A stretch of DNA of 64,000 nucleotides from Pelagimonas sp017744045 (GTDB lineage: Bacteria > Pseudomonadota > Alphaproteobacteria > Rhodobacterales > Rhodobacteraceae): assembly GCF_017744045.1 (NCBI RefSeq), contig NZ_JAGHRD010000020.1, one strand, 5' to 3'. The notes under the pieces were generated by a model. The model searched no databases. It was not told where the DNA came from and saw only the letters and a list, made by a program, of their open reading frames with translations. Of this stretch, positions 1 through 9,681 are shown one piece after another (position 1 is the first letter of the stretch; every line of letters starts with the position of its first letter). The position numbers were made by a program, and so were the translations under genes.

Positions 1-35
1 TGGCCGACCGGGTCAAAAGGGCTGGTGTCAGACAT
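1..35 (-). CDS. 5' end of a divergent gene, possibly a FadR/GntR-type regulator (partial)
   Basis: Only the first 11 codons lie in the window, read leftward from an ATG at 35 (MSDTSPFDPVG). An AGGA ribosome-binding-like sequence sits about 6 bases upstream of the ATG. FadR-family repressors of lactate and organic acid operons often begin with a short tail followed by F-x-P-V, and such a gene would be expected divergent from a TRAP/D-lactate dehydrogenase operon. That family assignment is inference from 11 residues and context, so it may be wrong; the start itself is plausible but unproven. Confidence 0.3.
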   Translation of the reverse strand, partial: MSDTSPFDPVG

Positions 36-387
36 GGATGTCCTGCGGTTGAGGGCCTGGATTCCGTCAATCTGGCCGGGATCACAAAGAAAATGGTTGT
101 CAGTATTCTTTACCACTGGGGGGCCATTTGGCAAGGCCCGTCTACCCAAAAATACGGAGATTGTGTTAGCGCCATAGGTGATTGAATTTAAACAATATGA
201 GGTTTTGGGGTGTGAGTTTTAGGGCGAAATACCACTCTCCGCACCGTGGTCAGGATGAGCTGTTTGGTCGCCGTAGTTGGTAAATAAACTTGTTGACTGA
301 TTTATCTGGTAAACAATATGAACCACTGCAAGCCCCGGCCAAGAGGACCAACCGGGCAGGGGCCTTTGACTGTCTGGAGGAGACACC
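36..387. promoter_or_regulatory. Intergenic region with a candidate promoter for the TRAP-dld operon
   Basis: No convincing gene is seen here. A TTGACT hexamer at 293-298 and TATGAA at 317-322 (18-base spacer) form the best promoter match on the plus strand. The sequence GGTAAA occurs as a direct repeat at about 279-284 and 308-313, flanking the -35, and could be a regulator site. The start codon at 388 is preceded by GGAGGAGACACC (376-387), which is identical to the sequence before the second TRAP binding protein at 41845-41856. Confidence 0.35.
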
Positions 388-1440
<1,053 letters not shown>

Positions 1441-1462
1441 GCCGCGCTTTGCAAAGCTGATT

Positions 1463-1483
1463 GGGGCGGAGTTCTGCCGCCCC
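1463..1483 (+). terminator. Intercistronic hairpin between binding protein and permease
   Basis: GGGGCGG (1463-1469) pairs perfectly with CCGCCCC (1477-1483) around a 7-base loop. No T run follows, so it is more likely a partial terminator or a 3' mRNA stabiliser that keeps binding-protein transcript in excess over permease. The second TRAP operon has a comparable hairpin at the same place. Confidence 0.45.
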
Positions 1484-1588
1484 ATCCTTGGGCAGCCCGG
1501 TGAGGTCCACGTTCTGGCCCGGCTGCCCCCCTTTTTCGATCCCCAGTTTTGATCCGCCCCCAAGATGCCCGTTTCTGAGGAGGAAACC

Positions 1589-3658
1589 ATGGCCCAAGAG
1601 ACCCTGACGCCTATCGACGATCCGGTCGATGTCTATGAGCATATCCTCGAACATGAAGAGCGCGACACCCAAGCTGTGGCCGTGGCGCTGGACAAGACGG
1701 TCAAGGGCATCGGCAATGTGGTCATGTGGGCCAATATCCTGCTGGTGGCGGCAATCGTGGCGCAGGTGGCGCTGCGTTATGCGTTGAACCAGAACTATCC
1801 CAAGCTGGACGAGATCCAGTGGCATTTCTACGGGCTCGTGACGATGATCGGCATCAGCTATGCCATGGTCACCGACAGCCATGTGCGCGTTGATATCCTG
1901 CATATGCAGCTGAGCCGCCGCGCGCAGCGGATCATTGAAATCCTTGGTATTTTGGCGCTGGTCGTGCCGTTCCTTTACCTGATGATCGATCAGGGCTGGG
2001 ATTATTTCTATGAAAGCTGGCGCGTGAATGAGCGCAGCGACAGCCCCACCGGCTTGCCCGCGCGATGGGCGCTCAAGGCGGTGATTCCGGCGAGCTTTGT
2101 TCTGCTGGGCATGGCGGCGCTGGCGCGGTTGATCCATGATCTGCACGCCCTGGTGACCAATTACGAAGACGAGCGCCAGGGCAAGGGGCTGCGGCTGATC
2201 CTTTGGGCGATGATCGGGTTCGGTGTGGTGGCTGTGGCGCTGACTTTCCTTGTGCATACGACCGAGGAAAAGCTGGTTATCGCGATGTTCCTGACCTTTA
2301 TTGCGCTCTTGTTCACCGGGTTCCCGGTGGCCTGGACGCTGGCGGGGGTCGGCGTGGCCTATTGCGGGCTGGCCTATCTGTTTGACAACGGCATGATGAA
2401 CTGGACGGGTTTGGAGGAGACCCTGACGGGCCTTGATTACCTGACGCTGGGCGCGGTGGTGAACAGGGTTTATTCCACCATGAGCAATGCGGTTCTGGTG
2501 GCGCTGCCGATGTTTATTTTCATGGGGCTGATGCTGGATGAATCCGGTGTGGCCGAGCGGCTGATGAGCGCCATGCAGCGCCTGTTTGGCACGGTGCGCG
2601 GGGGCTTGGCGATCACGGTCACGCTGATCGGGATCATTCTGGCGGCCTCGACCGGGATTATTGGTGCTTCAGTGGTGTTGCTGGGCGTGCTGAGCCTGCC
2701 TTCGATGATGGAGCAGAAATATTCGCCGTCTCTGGCGGCGGGTGTTGTCAGCGCCAGCGGGACGCTGGGCATTTTGATCCCGCCTTCGATCATGTTGGTG
2801 ATCATGGCCGACCAGATGGCGCTGAGCGTGGGTGATCTGTTTATGGCCGCCGTGTTCCCCGGTGTGATCATTGGCGTGCTCTATCTGAGCTACATTTTCA
2901 TCATCGCTCTGATCAAACGCGACGTGGCCCCGGTGCCCGAGGGCGCCAAGGCCCCGGATTGGGCTGCCATCAAAGATGTTTTGATCGCGGTTCTGCCGAC
3001 ATTGGGCCTGATTTTGGCAGTGTTAGGGTCGATTTTCGGCGGATTGGCCACGCCGACCGAAGCTTCGGGCGTGGGCGCATTGGGCGCGACCCTGCTGGCG
3101 CTGGGATACCGCAAGCTGAGCTTGACCAAGCTGATCAACGTGCTGAAATCCACCTTCAACACCACCGCCTATATCTTTGCCATCTTCCTTGGCGCGACCG
3201 TGTTCAGCTATGTGCTGCGCGAGCTGGGGGGTGATGAGCTGATCGAGGAAATGATCCTGGGCACCGGGCTGGGGCCGAATGGCACCGTGTTGTTCATCTT
3301 GTTCATCGTGTTCCTGCTGGGCTTTGTGCTGGACTGGATCGAGATCACCCTTATCGTGCTGCCGCTGATGCGCCCGATCATCAATGCGCTGGGTCTGGAG
3401 ATCCCTGGCTTTGGCGCGATTGATGAGCCTGCGCTGGTCTGGTTCGTGATCCTTGTGGCGGTGACCTTGCAAACTTCGTTCCTGACGCCGCCGGTGGGGT
3501 TTGCGCTGTTCTATCTCAAAGGGGTCTGTCCGCCCTCGATCAAGCTGACGGACATTTACAAGGGCATCATCCCCTTTGTGATCCTGCAGCTGACCGGTCT
3601 GGCCTTTGTGTTCCTTTGGCCCGCGCTGGCGACATGGTTGCCTTCGGTGGCCTACTAG
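1589..3658 (+). CDS. dctM: TRAP transporter fused small and large permease (DctQ-DctM)
   Basis: This 689-residue inner-membrane protein is the sodium-coupled TRAP permease. The first about 200 residues form the four-helix DctQ part (IQWHFYGLVTMIGISY region with the GxDS-like segment AMVTDSHVRVDIL); about residues 225-689 are the DctM part with the usual multi-helix pattern and the conserved GILIPPSIMLVI segment. I chose the ATG at 1589 because GAGGAGGAAACC lies just upstream; an in-frame ATG at 1565 would place that ribosome site inside the gene. It follows the binding protein and precedes dld, suggesting lactate-type uptake. Confidence 0.88.
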   Translation: MAQETLTPIDDPVDVYEHILEHEERDTQAVAVALDKTVKGIGNVVMWANILLVAAIVAQVALRYALNQNYPKLDEIQWHFYGLVTMIGISYAMVTDSHVRVDILHMQLSRRAQRIIEILGILALVVPFLYLMIDQGWDYFYESWRVNERSDSPTGLPARWALKAVIPASFVLLGMAALARLIHDLHALVTNYEDERQGKGLRLILWAMIGFGVVAVALTFLVHTTEEKLVIAMFLTFIALLFTGFPVAWTLAGVGVAYCGLAYLFDNGMMNWTGLEETLTGLDYLTLGAVVNRVYSTMSNAVLVALPMFIFMGLMLDESGVAERLMSAMQRLFGTVRGGLAITVTLIGIILAASTGIIGASVVLLGVLSLPSMMEQKYSPSLAAGVVSASGTLGILIPPSIMLVIMADQMALSVGDLFMAAVFPGVIIGVLYLSYIFIIALIKRDVAPVPEGAKAPDWAAIKDVLIAVLPTLGLILAVLGSIFGGLATPTEASGVGALGATLLALGYRKLSLTKLINVLKSTFNTTAYIFAIFLGATVFSYVLRELGGDELIEEMILGTGLGPNGTVLFILFIVFLLGFVLDWIEITLIVLPLMRPIINALGLEIPGFGAIDEPALVWFVILVAVTLQTSFLTPPVGFALFYLKGVCPPSIKLTDIYKGIIPFVILQLTGLAFVFLWPALATWLPSVAY

Positions 3659-3672
3659 GGGAGGGTGGTCGC

Positions 3673-5355
3673 ATGGATGATCAGGCTCTTATCAGCAGGT
3701 TGCGCGCGGTTTGTGGCAAGAAGCACGTCATGACCAGCGCCCGCGCCACGGCCCGGTTTCGCAAAGGGTTTCGATCCGGCGAGGGCGAGGCGCTGGCGGT
3801 GGTGCAACCGGCGACCCTGTTGGAGCAGTGGCAGGTCTTGCAGGCCTGCGTGGCCGCCGACAAGATCGTGATCATGCAGGCGGCCAATACCGGGCTGACC
3901 GAAGGCTCGACCCCCAAAGGCACCTATGACCGCGATGTGGTGCTGATCAACACGCGGCGCATGGATGACATCCAGGTGCTGGAGGGCGGCAAACAGGTGA
4001 TTTCCTTCCCCGGATCGACCCTGTTTCGCCTTGAAAAGCTGCTGGAGCCGCTGGGGCGGCAGCCGCATTCGGTGATTGGGTCCTCTTGTATCGGGGCCTC
4101 GATCGTCGGGGGCGTGTGCAACAATAGCGGCGGGGCGCTGGTGGAACGCGGGCCAAGCTATACCGAGCTGTCGCTATATGCGCGGATCACCGAGGGCGGC
4201 GCGCTGGAGCTGGTCAACCATCTGGGGCTGGATCTGGGCGAGACGCCGGAGGAGATCTTGACCCGGTTGCAGGCGGGCGATTACGGGGCGGCGGATTTTG
4301 TCGACAGCAATCGCCGCGCGTCAGACACGGATTATGCCCGCCGGGTGCGGCAGGTGGATGCGGACACGCCCGCCCGGTTCAACGCGGATAAATCGCGGCT
4401 CTATGAAAGCGCGGGCTGCGCGGGCAAGCTGGCGGTGTTTGCGGTGCGGCTGGACACCTATGCCAAGAACAAGCGCGAAGGCACGTTCTATATCGGGTCG
4501 GCCAGCACAGAGGCGCTTGGCACGCTGCGGCGGCGTATACTCGCCGGGTTCGACACGCTGCCGGTCAGCGCGGAATACCTGCATGAGGATGTGTTCGACC
4601 TTTCGGATCGCTATGGCAAGGACACGATGGTGATGATCGACAAGCTGGGCACGGACCGGCTGCCGATGTTCTTTGCGCTCAAGGGGTCGGTGGATGCGCG
4701 GCTGGCGCGGGTGCCGGGACTGGGCAATTTTACCGATCAGTTCATGCAATTTGCCGCGCGCCTGTGGCCCGATGTGGTGCCAGCGCGGATGCGGGCCTTT
4801 CGCCAGGAATACCCACACCATCTGATCCTGAAAATGCGCGATGGCGGCATTGATGAGGCGCGCGCACTGCTGTCGGATATGGCGGGTGCGGGGGAGCTGG
4901 ATTTCTTTGAATGTGACGCGCGCGAGGCCAAGATGGCCGGGCTGTTGCGCTTTGCGGCGGCCGGGGCGGCGGTGCGTTACATGAAGGTGCATGGGTCCGA
5001 GGTTGAGGAAATCATCGCGCTGGACATCGCCCTGCGCCGCAATGACGAAGATTGGTTCGAAGAGTTGCCTGCCGAGATTGCCGATCAGCTGGTGAGCAAG
5101 CTTTATTACGGGCATTTCATGTGCCACGTGCTGCATCAGGATTACATCGTCAAAAAGGGCTGCGACCCCAAGGCGTTGAAGGCGGCGATGCTGGAGATCC
5201 TTGATCAGCGCGGGGCGGAATACCCGGCAGAGCACAATGTCGGGCATCTCTACGCGGCCAAGCCCGATCTGGCGGCCTTTTATCGTCAGATGGACCCGAC
5301 CAACAGCATGAATCCCGGTATCGGGAAAATGTCACGCAATAAGAACTACGCCTAG
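3673..5355 (+). CDS. dld: Quinone-dependent D-lactate dehydrogenase (FAD)
   Basis: This 560-residue membrane-associated flavoenzyme oxidises D-lactate to pyruvate and passes electrons to quinone. It follows E. coli Dld (571 residues) along its length: RKGFRSGEG near the N-terminus, AANTGLTEGSTP, the FAD-binding GSSCIGAS at about residue 136, CAGKLAVFAVRLDT, and C-terminal EHNVGHLY and DPTNSMNPGIGK. The ATG at 3673 follows AGGGGAGGG, 14 bases after the permease stop, so co-transcription is likely. The TRAP-dld arrangement points to an uptake and oxidation unit for D-lactate. Confidence 0.93.
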   Translation: MDDQALISRLRAVCGKKHVMTSARATARFRKGFRSGEGEALAVVQPATLLEQWQVLQACVAADKIVIMQAANTGLTEGSTPKGTYDRDVVLINTRRMDDIQVLEGGKQVISFPGSTLFRLEKLLEPLGRQPHSVIGSSCIGASIVGGVCNNSGGALVERGPSYTELSLYARITEGGALELVNHLGLDLGETPEEILTRLQAGDYGAADFVDSNRRASDTDYARRVRQVDADTPARFNADKSRLYESAGCAGKLAVFAVRLDTYAKNKREGTFYIGSASTEALGTLRRRILAGFDTLPVSAEYLHEDVFDLSDRYGKDTMVMIDKLGTDRLPMFFALKGSVDARLARVPGLGNFTDQFMQFAARLWPDVVPARMRAFRQEYPHHLILKMRDGGIDEARALLSDMAGAGELDFFECDAREAKMAGLLRFAAAGAAVRYMKVHGSEVEEIIALDIALRRNDEDWFEELPAEIADQLVSKLYYGHFMCHVLHQDYIVKKGCDPKALKAAMLEILDQRGAEYPAEHNVGHLYAAKPDLAAFYRQMDPTNSMNPGIGKMSRNKNYA

Positions 5356-5378
5356 GCCTGTTTTTGCCTCCGTTTTTG

Positions 5379-5412
5379 CGGTATGATCTGACGGTATAGT
5401 CCGGAGATACCG
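5379..5412 (+). promoter_or_regulatory. Candidate autoregulatory operator/promoter of the ccdAB-like pair
   Basis: The half-site CGGTAT occurs at 5379-5384 and 5392-5397 (13-base period), with its inverted copy ATACCG at 5407-5412 immediately before the antitoxin ATG. A -10-like TATGAT (5382-5387) overlaps the first site, and GGAGA (5403-5407) serves as ribosome site. This spacing suits repression by the ribbon-helix-helix-like antitoxin or its complex with toxin. Confidence 0.5.
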
Positions 5413-5667
5413 ATGAGCGGCAATCTGAAACGCAAAACCTCCCTCAGCCTGGATTCCAAGGCTTTGGACGGGGCCAAGGCGCTGGGGGTGAATGTCTCTG
5501 CCGTCGCGGAGGCGGCTTTGATCAAGGCGGTGGCCGAGGCGGAGCGCAAGGCCTGGCTGGCTGAAAATGCCGAGGCATTCGCGGCGCAATCCGAATGGCA
5601 CGCAAAGAATGGCCACCCGCTGGCCGAGATCATGGCCACGCCGGGGGCGGATACGTGGAAGAGCTGA
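5413..5667 (+). CDS. ccdA: CcdA-like type II antitoxin
   Basis: This 84-residue protein resembles CcdA-family antitoxins: an N-terminal short DNA-binding segment (KRKTSLSLDSKALDGAKALGVN) and a charged C-terminal tail (ENAEAFAAQSEWHAKNGHPLA) that in the family wraps around the toxin. It overlaps the downstream toxin reading frame by 13 bases, the normal coupled order antitoxin then toxin. It probably binds the CGGTAT sites directly in front of it. Confidence 0.78.
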   Translation: MSGNLKRKTSLSLDSKALDGAKALGVNVSAVAEAALIKAVAEAERKAWLAENAEAFAAQSEWHAKNGHPLAEIMATPGADTWKS

Positions 5668-5945
5668 AGCGCTTTGATGTGGCCGAGTTCAATGGCGTGA
5701 AAATGGTGGTTGTCGAAAGCCAATACCTGCCGCCTGATCCAGCGGTGGTGGTCATTCCCTTGCTGGAAAACTACCCTGCTGTGCGGCTTTTGAACCCGTC
5801 AATCCAAGTCGACGACACCGCGCTGATCCTCGCCACCCGGCTGATCACATCGGTCCGCCGCTCGGCGCTGAGCTATGGCGGTTCGGTTGAAGGGCAGGGG
5901 GATGAGATCATCCGAGCGGTCGACGTGCTAATGGGTGGGTTTTGA
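5655..5945 (+). CDS. ccdB: CcdB-family toxin
   Basis: About 96 residues, starting at a GTG at 5655 inside the end of the antitoxin gene. CcdB-type toxins poison DNA gyrase. The central segment AVVVIPLLENYPAVRLLNPSI matches the VVVPLxP core of the family in part, and the C-terminal helix (DEIIRAVDVLMGGF) corresponds to the region that in CcdB contacts GyrA, where a terminal W-G-I is usual in plasmid CcdB but is replaced here. An ATG further upstream (5595) is in frame but would overlap the antitoxin by 73 bases and lacks a matching N-terminus. Activity is not certain. Confidence 0.72.
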   Translation: MEELKRFDVAEFNGVKMVVVESQYLPPDPAVVVIPLLENYPAVRLLNPSIQVDDTALILATRLITSVRRSALSYGGSVEGQGDEIIRAVDVLMGGF

Positions 5946-5980
5946 GGCGGCGGCGGGTCGCACATCAGAGGTGAAAAACT

Positions 5981-6445
5981 ATGTGTTTGAGTGTGTATCT
6001 AGGGTGTCATGCGCCGATTTCAGGTCGTACTATGCCAGTCGGTGCTTTGGGCCTGGAGGAAGCGAAATGGTCGCCTCCTGCTTTGGCCAGTTTCCCTTAC
6101 CGTTATTACCTTGGAAGTCAGGGGCAAGCGGGCGATCTAGGATGTTCCTGTCTGCTGGCGCAGCATGTTGATTGGACAGAGGCAGGCCCGAAGGTTGTCG
6201 CCGATGAGGCTTATTCTGAGGATCATTGTCCGTTCGAGGCATTGCGTGGCTATGTAAGTCAGGCGATGCGGGCTGGGAAACCTGTTGTCTTGGCATGTGA
6301 TGACTCGGGTGGTGTGCCGCAGGATTGCAGCAATGATGATTACGATCACCTGGTCCTAAGTGCCGATATGATCACTCCCAAAAGCTATTTGTTTGCCGAT
6401 CCGGTGGCGTTGTTCCCCTGGCGCGTCTTTCAAATTGTGCCCTGA
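5981..6445 (+). CDS. Hypothetical protein, 154 residues
   Basis: A cytosolic-looking protein beginning MCLSVYLGC and rich in cysteine (C at the start, GCSCLL, HCPFE, CDDSGG, DCSND). It has no signal peptide or membrane segment. The AGAGGTGA site before the ATG at 5981 supports the start. I do not recognise a named family, though small proteins starting MC(L/T)xxYL occur sporadically in bacteria. It stands alone after the toxin gene and has lower GC than the flanking operons, in keeping with an accessory patch. Confidence 0.6.
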   Translation: MCLSVYLGCHAPISGRTMPVGALGLEEAKWSPPALASFPYRYYLGSQGQAGDLGCSCLLAQHVDWTEAGPKVVADEAYSEDHCPFEALRGYVSQAMRAGKPVVLACDDSGGVPQDCSNDDYDHLVLSADMITPKSYLFADPVALFPWRVFQIVP

Positions 6446-6544
6446 CGCTGGGATCAACTGACACAGAATACTGAGCTGAGATGTCGGGCACTTGCGACAT
6501 TTGTCAAAGCTCGGACTCCTCAAAAGTCAAGGCGGCGCGGGCCA

Positions 6545-6901
6545 TCACAAGTGCAGCGAAATCGGGATGCGCAATAGATTGGCAGCTCCGTCCGTCACTT
6601 CCAACATGTAGCTGACATTCTTGACCGGGGCTGCGGTCAGCTCGATCTTGATGTCGAACGTGCCATTCGTCGAGCTGGACTTGCCCGAGCCGGTGTCGGG
6701 TGTTTTGAAAACGCCGGTCGGTGGCGGTGCGCGGCCTATATCGAGGATGTTATAAACCAAAGGGAGGTCAGTAACAATTTGCCCCGAGTTATCGCGGGCG
6801 GTGATCGTCACGATATGAGGGCCAACGGTGCCAGACGCAAAATCCACACGCGACGGCTGGCCCGTTAAAACCACGCTGTTGGCTGAGTTATTGGATTGCA
6901 T
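6545..6901 (-). CDS. Hypothetical small beta-rich protein, 118 residues
   Basis: Starts at the ATG at 6901, preceded by GCGGAGA; an in-frame upstream start would add 14 arginine-rich residues without a better ribosome site. The protein begins MQSNNSANSVVLTG and consists of alternating beta-type segments (GPHIVTITARDNSG, YNILDIG, TFDIKIELT, VSYMLEVTDG) resembling an immunoglobulin-like sandwich. There is no signal peptide. No function can be assigned. Confidence 0.55.
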   Translation of the reverse strand: MQSNNSANSVVLTGQPSRVDFASGTVGPHIVTITARDNSGQIVTDLPLVYNILDIGRAPPPTGVFKTPDTGSGKSSSTNGTFDIKIELTAAPVKNVSYMLEVTDGAANLLRIPISLHL

Positions 6902-7083
6902 GGCTGGTCTCCGCTGGCGCTGTGCTGTGTTTTTCCTGACCACAAGTGAAGCACCGGGCCCGCCAGCCTGTCAACGCAGATGGCCAGACAGGGATTGAGC
7001 AGAACTTGGGGGTGAAAGGGTGACTTGCCAATAGGGGTGTGGCGGTGCAAGCTGCACCGCTTGCATTGGTTCGAGGGGTTGGC

Positions 7084-7713
7084 ATGGACATCACATATTG
7101 GCTGATTTTTGCAGGAACGGTGATTGGCGTTTCGCTTATTCCCGGTCCGAGCACCTTTATCGCCTTTGCACATGGGGCCAGCTATGGCTGGTGGCGAAGC
7201 CTGGCCACGGCGTGTGGCAACGCGGCGGCGTCGACATTGCAGGCGATTGCGGCCTCTGCTGGCCTTGGTTTGGTGATCACCAGTTCCGCGCTGCTCTTTG
7301 CGATGATCAAATATGCCGGGGCGCTCTACCTCATCTATGTTGGCATCCAACTTTGGCGATCCGCGGCGCAGCGTGTGTCGCTGGGAGAGGCGGGGGGCAC
7401 AGGTCGTGAGCCGGTGTTCCGGTTGTTTTCCGGCGGGTTTACCGTTGCCCTGAGCAATCCCAAGGCCATCGCCTTTTTCACGGCATTGTTCCCGCAATTT
7501 TTGTCAACAGCTGGCAATGGACTGGGCCAACTTGCCGGCATGGTCCTGACCGTCTGCCTGAGCGCCTTTGCCGTTGCGGCGTTTTATGGCTGCCTTGGGG
7601 CCTATGTGCGCGGGTTGGACCTGTCACGCGTGTTGATGGCCAGAATATATAAAACGACCGGTGGCCTGTTCGTCGCGAGCGGCGTCGGATTGGCGGCCAC
7701 GCGCAACGGGTGA
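7084..7713 (+). CDS. LysE/RhtB-family amino acid exporter
   Basis: A 209-residue inner-membrane protein with about six hydrophobic helices. The N-terminal signature SLIPGPSTFIAFAHGASYGW matches the LysE/RhtB family motif (P-G-P near residue 21), and the middle NPKAIAFF segment is the second family hallmark. Such proteins export amino acids or related metabolites. I use the ATG at 7084 with GAGG upstream rather than a GTG at 7039. The substrate cannot be told from sequence. Confidence 0.85.
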   Translation: MDITYWLIFAGTVIGVSLIPGPSTFIAFAHGASYGWWRSLATACGNAAASTLQAIAASAGLGLVITSSALLFAMIKYAGALYLIYVGIQLWRSAAQRVSLGEAGGTGREPVFRLFSGGFTVALSNPKAIAFFTALFPQFLSTAGNGLGQLAGMVLTVCLSAFAVAAFYGCLGAYVRGLDLSRVLMARIYKTTGGLFVASGVGLAATRNG

Positions 7714-7723
7714 TCTTGGCGCG

Positions 7724-8116
7724 TTATTGTTTCTGAAGGTCTGAAAGCCTGCGCGCGAAGCGTTGAACGCAGGCTCTTTGCGCCTCTGTCCTGGCGACAG
7801 CGCGCAAGCTGGGAAGAAGGTGGTAGGCCAGAAGGTCAAGCCTGTCTGGCGGAACCTCGGCAAGCCCGTCTTCGACAATTGTGAGGAAAGCCTCAATCGA
7901 CATAAAGGTCAGGAAATCCCTGTATCTATGGCCTGCCGCGTGGGCCTGTCCCCGGATGAATTCGCGCGCCAGCCGGATCTGGACGCTCTTTTTCCAGCTT
8001 CTGCGAGTAATCGTTGCGGGCCAAGTGTCGCTATAATTTTCCAAGAGAAAAGCGGCAGCCTCCTCAGATGAAAGTGTTCTGAGAAAGGCGGCTTCTTTGC
8101 GATCACACTCTCTCAT
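7724..8116 (-). CDS. Hypothetical protein, 130 residues
   Basis: A charged, helical protein (MRECDRKEAAFLRTLSSEEA...) with many Arg and Glu residues and no signal or membrane segment. The ATG at 8116 has AAAGG upstream; a longer in-frame start overlaps the neighbouring kelch-like gene and is less likely. It lies 73 bp downstream of that gene on the same strand and could be cotranscribed. I recognise no family. Confidence 0.5.
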   Translation of the reverse strand: MRECDRKEAAFLRTLSSEEAAAFLLENYSDTWPATITRRSWKKSVQIRLAREFIRGQAHAAGHRYRDFLTFMSIEAFLTIVEDGLAEVPPDRLDLLAYHLLPSLRAVARTEAQRACVQRFARRLSDLQKQ

Positions 8117-8189
8117 TCGCACGGGCCTTTGAGCTGCGATTGTGCACTTGAGGGGGCCGGTTTTCCTGCAAAAGACAATGATCGGTGGG

Positions 8190-9283
8190 TCATAACGGGA
8201 TGGATTTATACGGCACACCTTCAATCGCGCTATAGGTTTTTACCCCGAATTGCTGGAGATCTGCCAATATGTCGGCAGGCAAATCGCCTTCGACCGTCAC
8301 CGCAATCTCGTGCATATCTTCACGAATCCGGATCGTAACCCCCTGGATTTCAAGGCGGTGAACGCGAAAATCCTTGCCAAAAGGATCAGTTGCCAAAACG
8401 GGGGTGTGCGGGATTGGTGGCGTAAAACGGGCGGCGTGTAATTTGGGGTCGACAACGTGACCGCGGGCCGCGAACTTCCTCTTGTATTGCTCTGCAATGT
8501 CATTTGTTTCGGTTGAGCGCTCTGCGTCAAAAACCTGTCCGATGCCCCATAATTCATTAAAGCTCTCATCTTCACGCACCAGGAGCCAGCGGTGAAACGA
8601 CTGCGAACTCGTGGCGGACCAGCGGTTTGTCGATAGATCAAAACCCCATGTCGTCAGGTTTTCGATGACCCGTCCTGTGGGCGTATGTGTCACTTTCCCG
8701 CTTGAGCACACCAGGCTTTGGCGCGACATATCCAATTCGGCATTGTGGTCATGCAGCCAGTTTGGGGTGGTGCCCTGTGTCTCAACACGTTGAATTGAGA
8801 AATCGGACAGCTGCAACCGGTAGACCAGCGTCGTGTTTTGAAGGCGATCTTTGGGATAGTGCAATCCGCCGACGATCAGAATTTCATCGCCACAGAGTGT
8901 GGCGCTGTGAAAATCAGTTGGCGGAAAAACACCCTCGGGATAGCCGTAAAACTCTACTGAGCCGTCCGGCCGCTGGACCACGACGTCGTTGTAAATGTAA
9001 AATCCGGGTCGTAACAATCTTCATGCTCTCCGCCAATAAAGATGATCGTACCATCTGGAAGCTCGGTTTGCGTTTGTCCGAAGCGGTCAAAACACCAGCC
9101 GGGCGCGCGTTTCTCGCCAGAGCCCGCAGCCGCATGTGCAGCATGTGGGTAGGCCCTGGTGCGCATAAGCCACGTCCAAACCGGGTTGGTTTGAACCTCG
9201 GGGTTCGATGTGCCGCGTTTTGGACATTGCCAATGGTCAAAATCGGTCAATACGTCAGAGGGGGCGTGCAATTTTGGTTTCAT
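8190..9283 (-). pseudogene. Kelch-like repeat protein gene interrupted by a frameshift
   Basis: Two minus-strand frames encode one protein. The first part (from ATG 9283) runs to IGGEHEDCYDPDF, then goes out of frame; the second part resumes as FYIYNDVVVQRPDG and continues to 8190. Restoring one A in the AAAA run at 8999-9002 (plus strand) joins the two halves into about 363 residues. Kelch-type beta-propeller blades are suggested by GTIIFIGG, DEILIVGGLH and Tyr/Trp spacing (WGFDLSTNRWSA). It may be a real pseudogene or a sequencing or assembly error. The function of the intact protein is unknown. Confidence 0.65.
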
Positions 9284-9384
9284 GATCTGTAATTGTCGGT
9301 TGAAATTACCGGAAATAAATTCTCTTTATTGGTTAGGGTCAATGGCAATGATCCTCTGGCCCGAGGGTGTTCTGGTTTGAGGGT

Positions 9385-9681
9385 ATGGCGGGAGAAAGCA
9401 TTCATGTTGTTGGGCTGCGGCGTATCTATCGAGAATTTGTGAATTGTGTGATCGAGATTGGGGTCATTGAAAATCTGCGCGTGACGTCGATTTATTCCGC
9501 GAGAAAATGGGCCGTTTTGACCAGATTCAACGCTGAACTTTTCCAGACCAAGGCAGATGCAGACGAATACCTTGACCGCTGCGCACATGCGCTGAGGTTT
9601 GAGGGGCCGGAAAAATTGTCGCCTGTTGAAAAAACGGGGCCCTGGGGACCGTATGAATCCAGCGCATATCGCAAGAAATAG
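9385..9681 (+). CDS. Hypothetical protein, about 98 residues
   Basis: Begins MAGESIHVVGLRRIYREFV after a TGAGGGT ribosome-like site; an in-frame ATG at 9367 is possible. It is a small basic protein with a C-terminal GPWGPYESSAYRKK. No family recognised. An overlapping open frame exists on the other strand, so coding status is moderate; the ribosome site and protein-like composition favour this strand. Confidence 0.42.
   Translation: MAGESIHVVGLRRIYREFVNCVIEIGVIENLRVTSIYSARKWAVLTRFNAELFQTKADADEYLDRCAHALRFEGPEKLSPVEKTGPWGPYESSAYRKK

Noticed and set aside
1..180. C-terminal gene fragment on the plus strand at the left edge
   Set aside because: Open frames exist to about 170-187, but their translations show no recognisable pattern, and a divergent start at 35 on the minus strand fits the context better.
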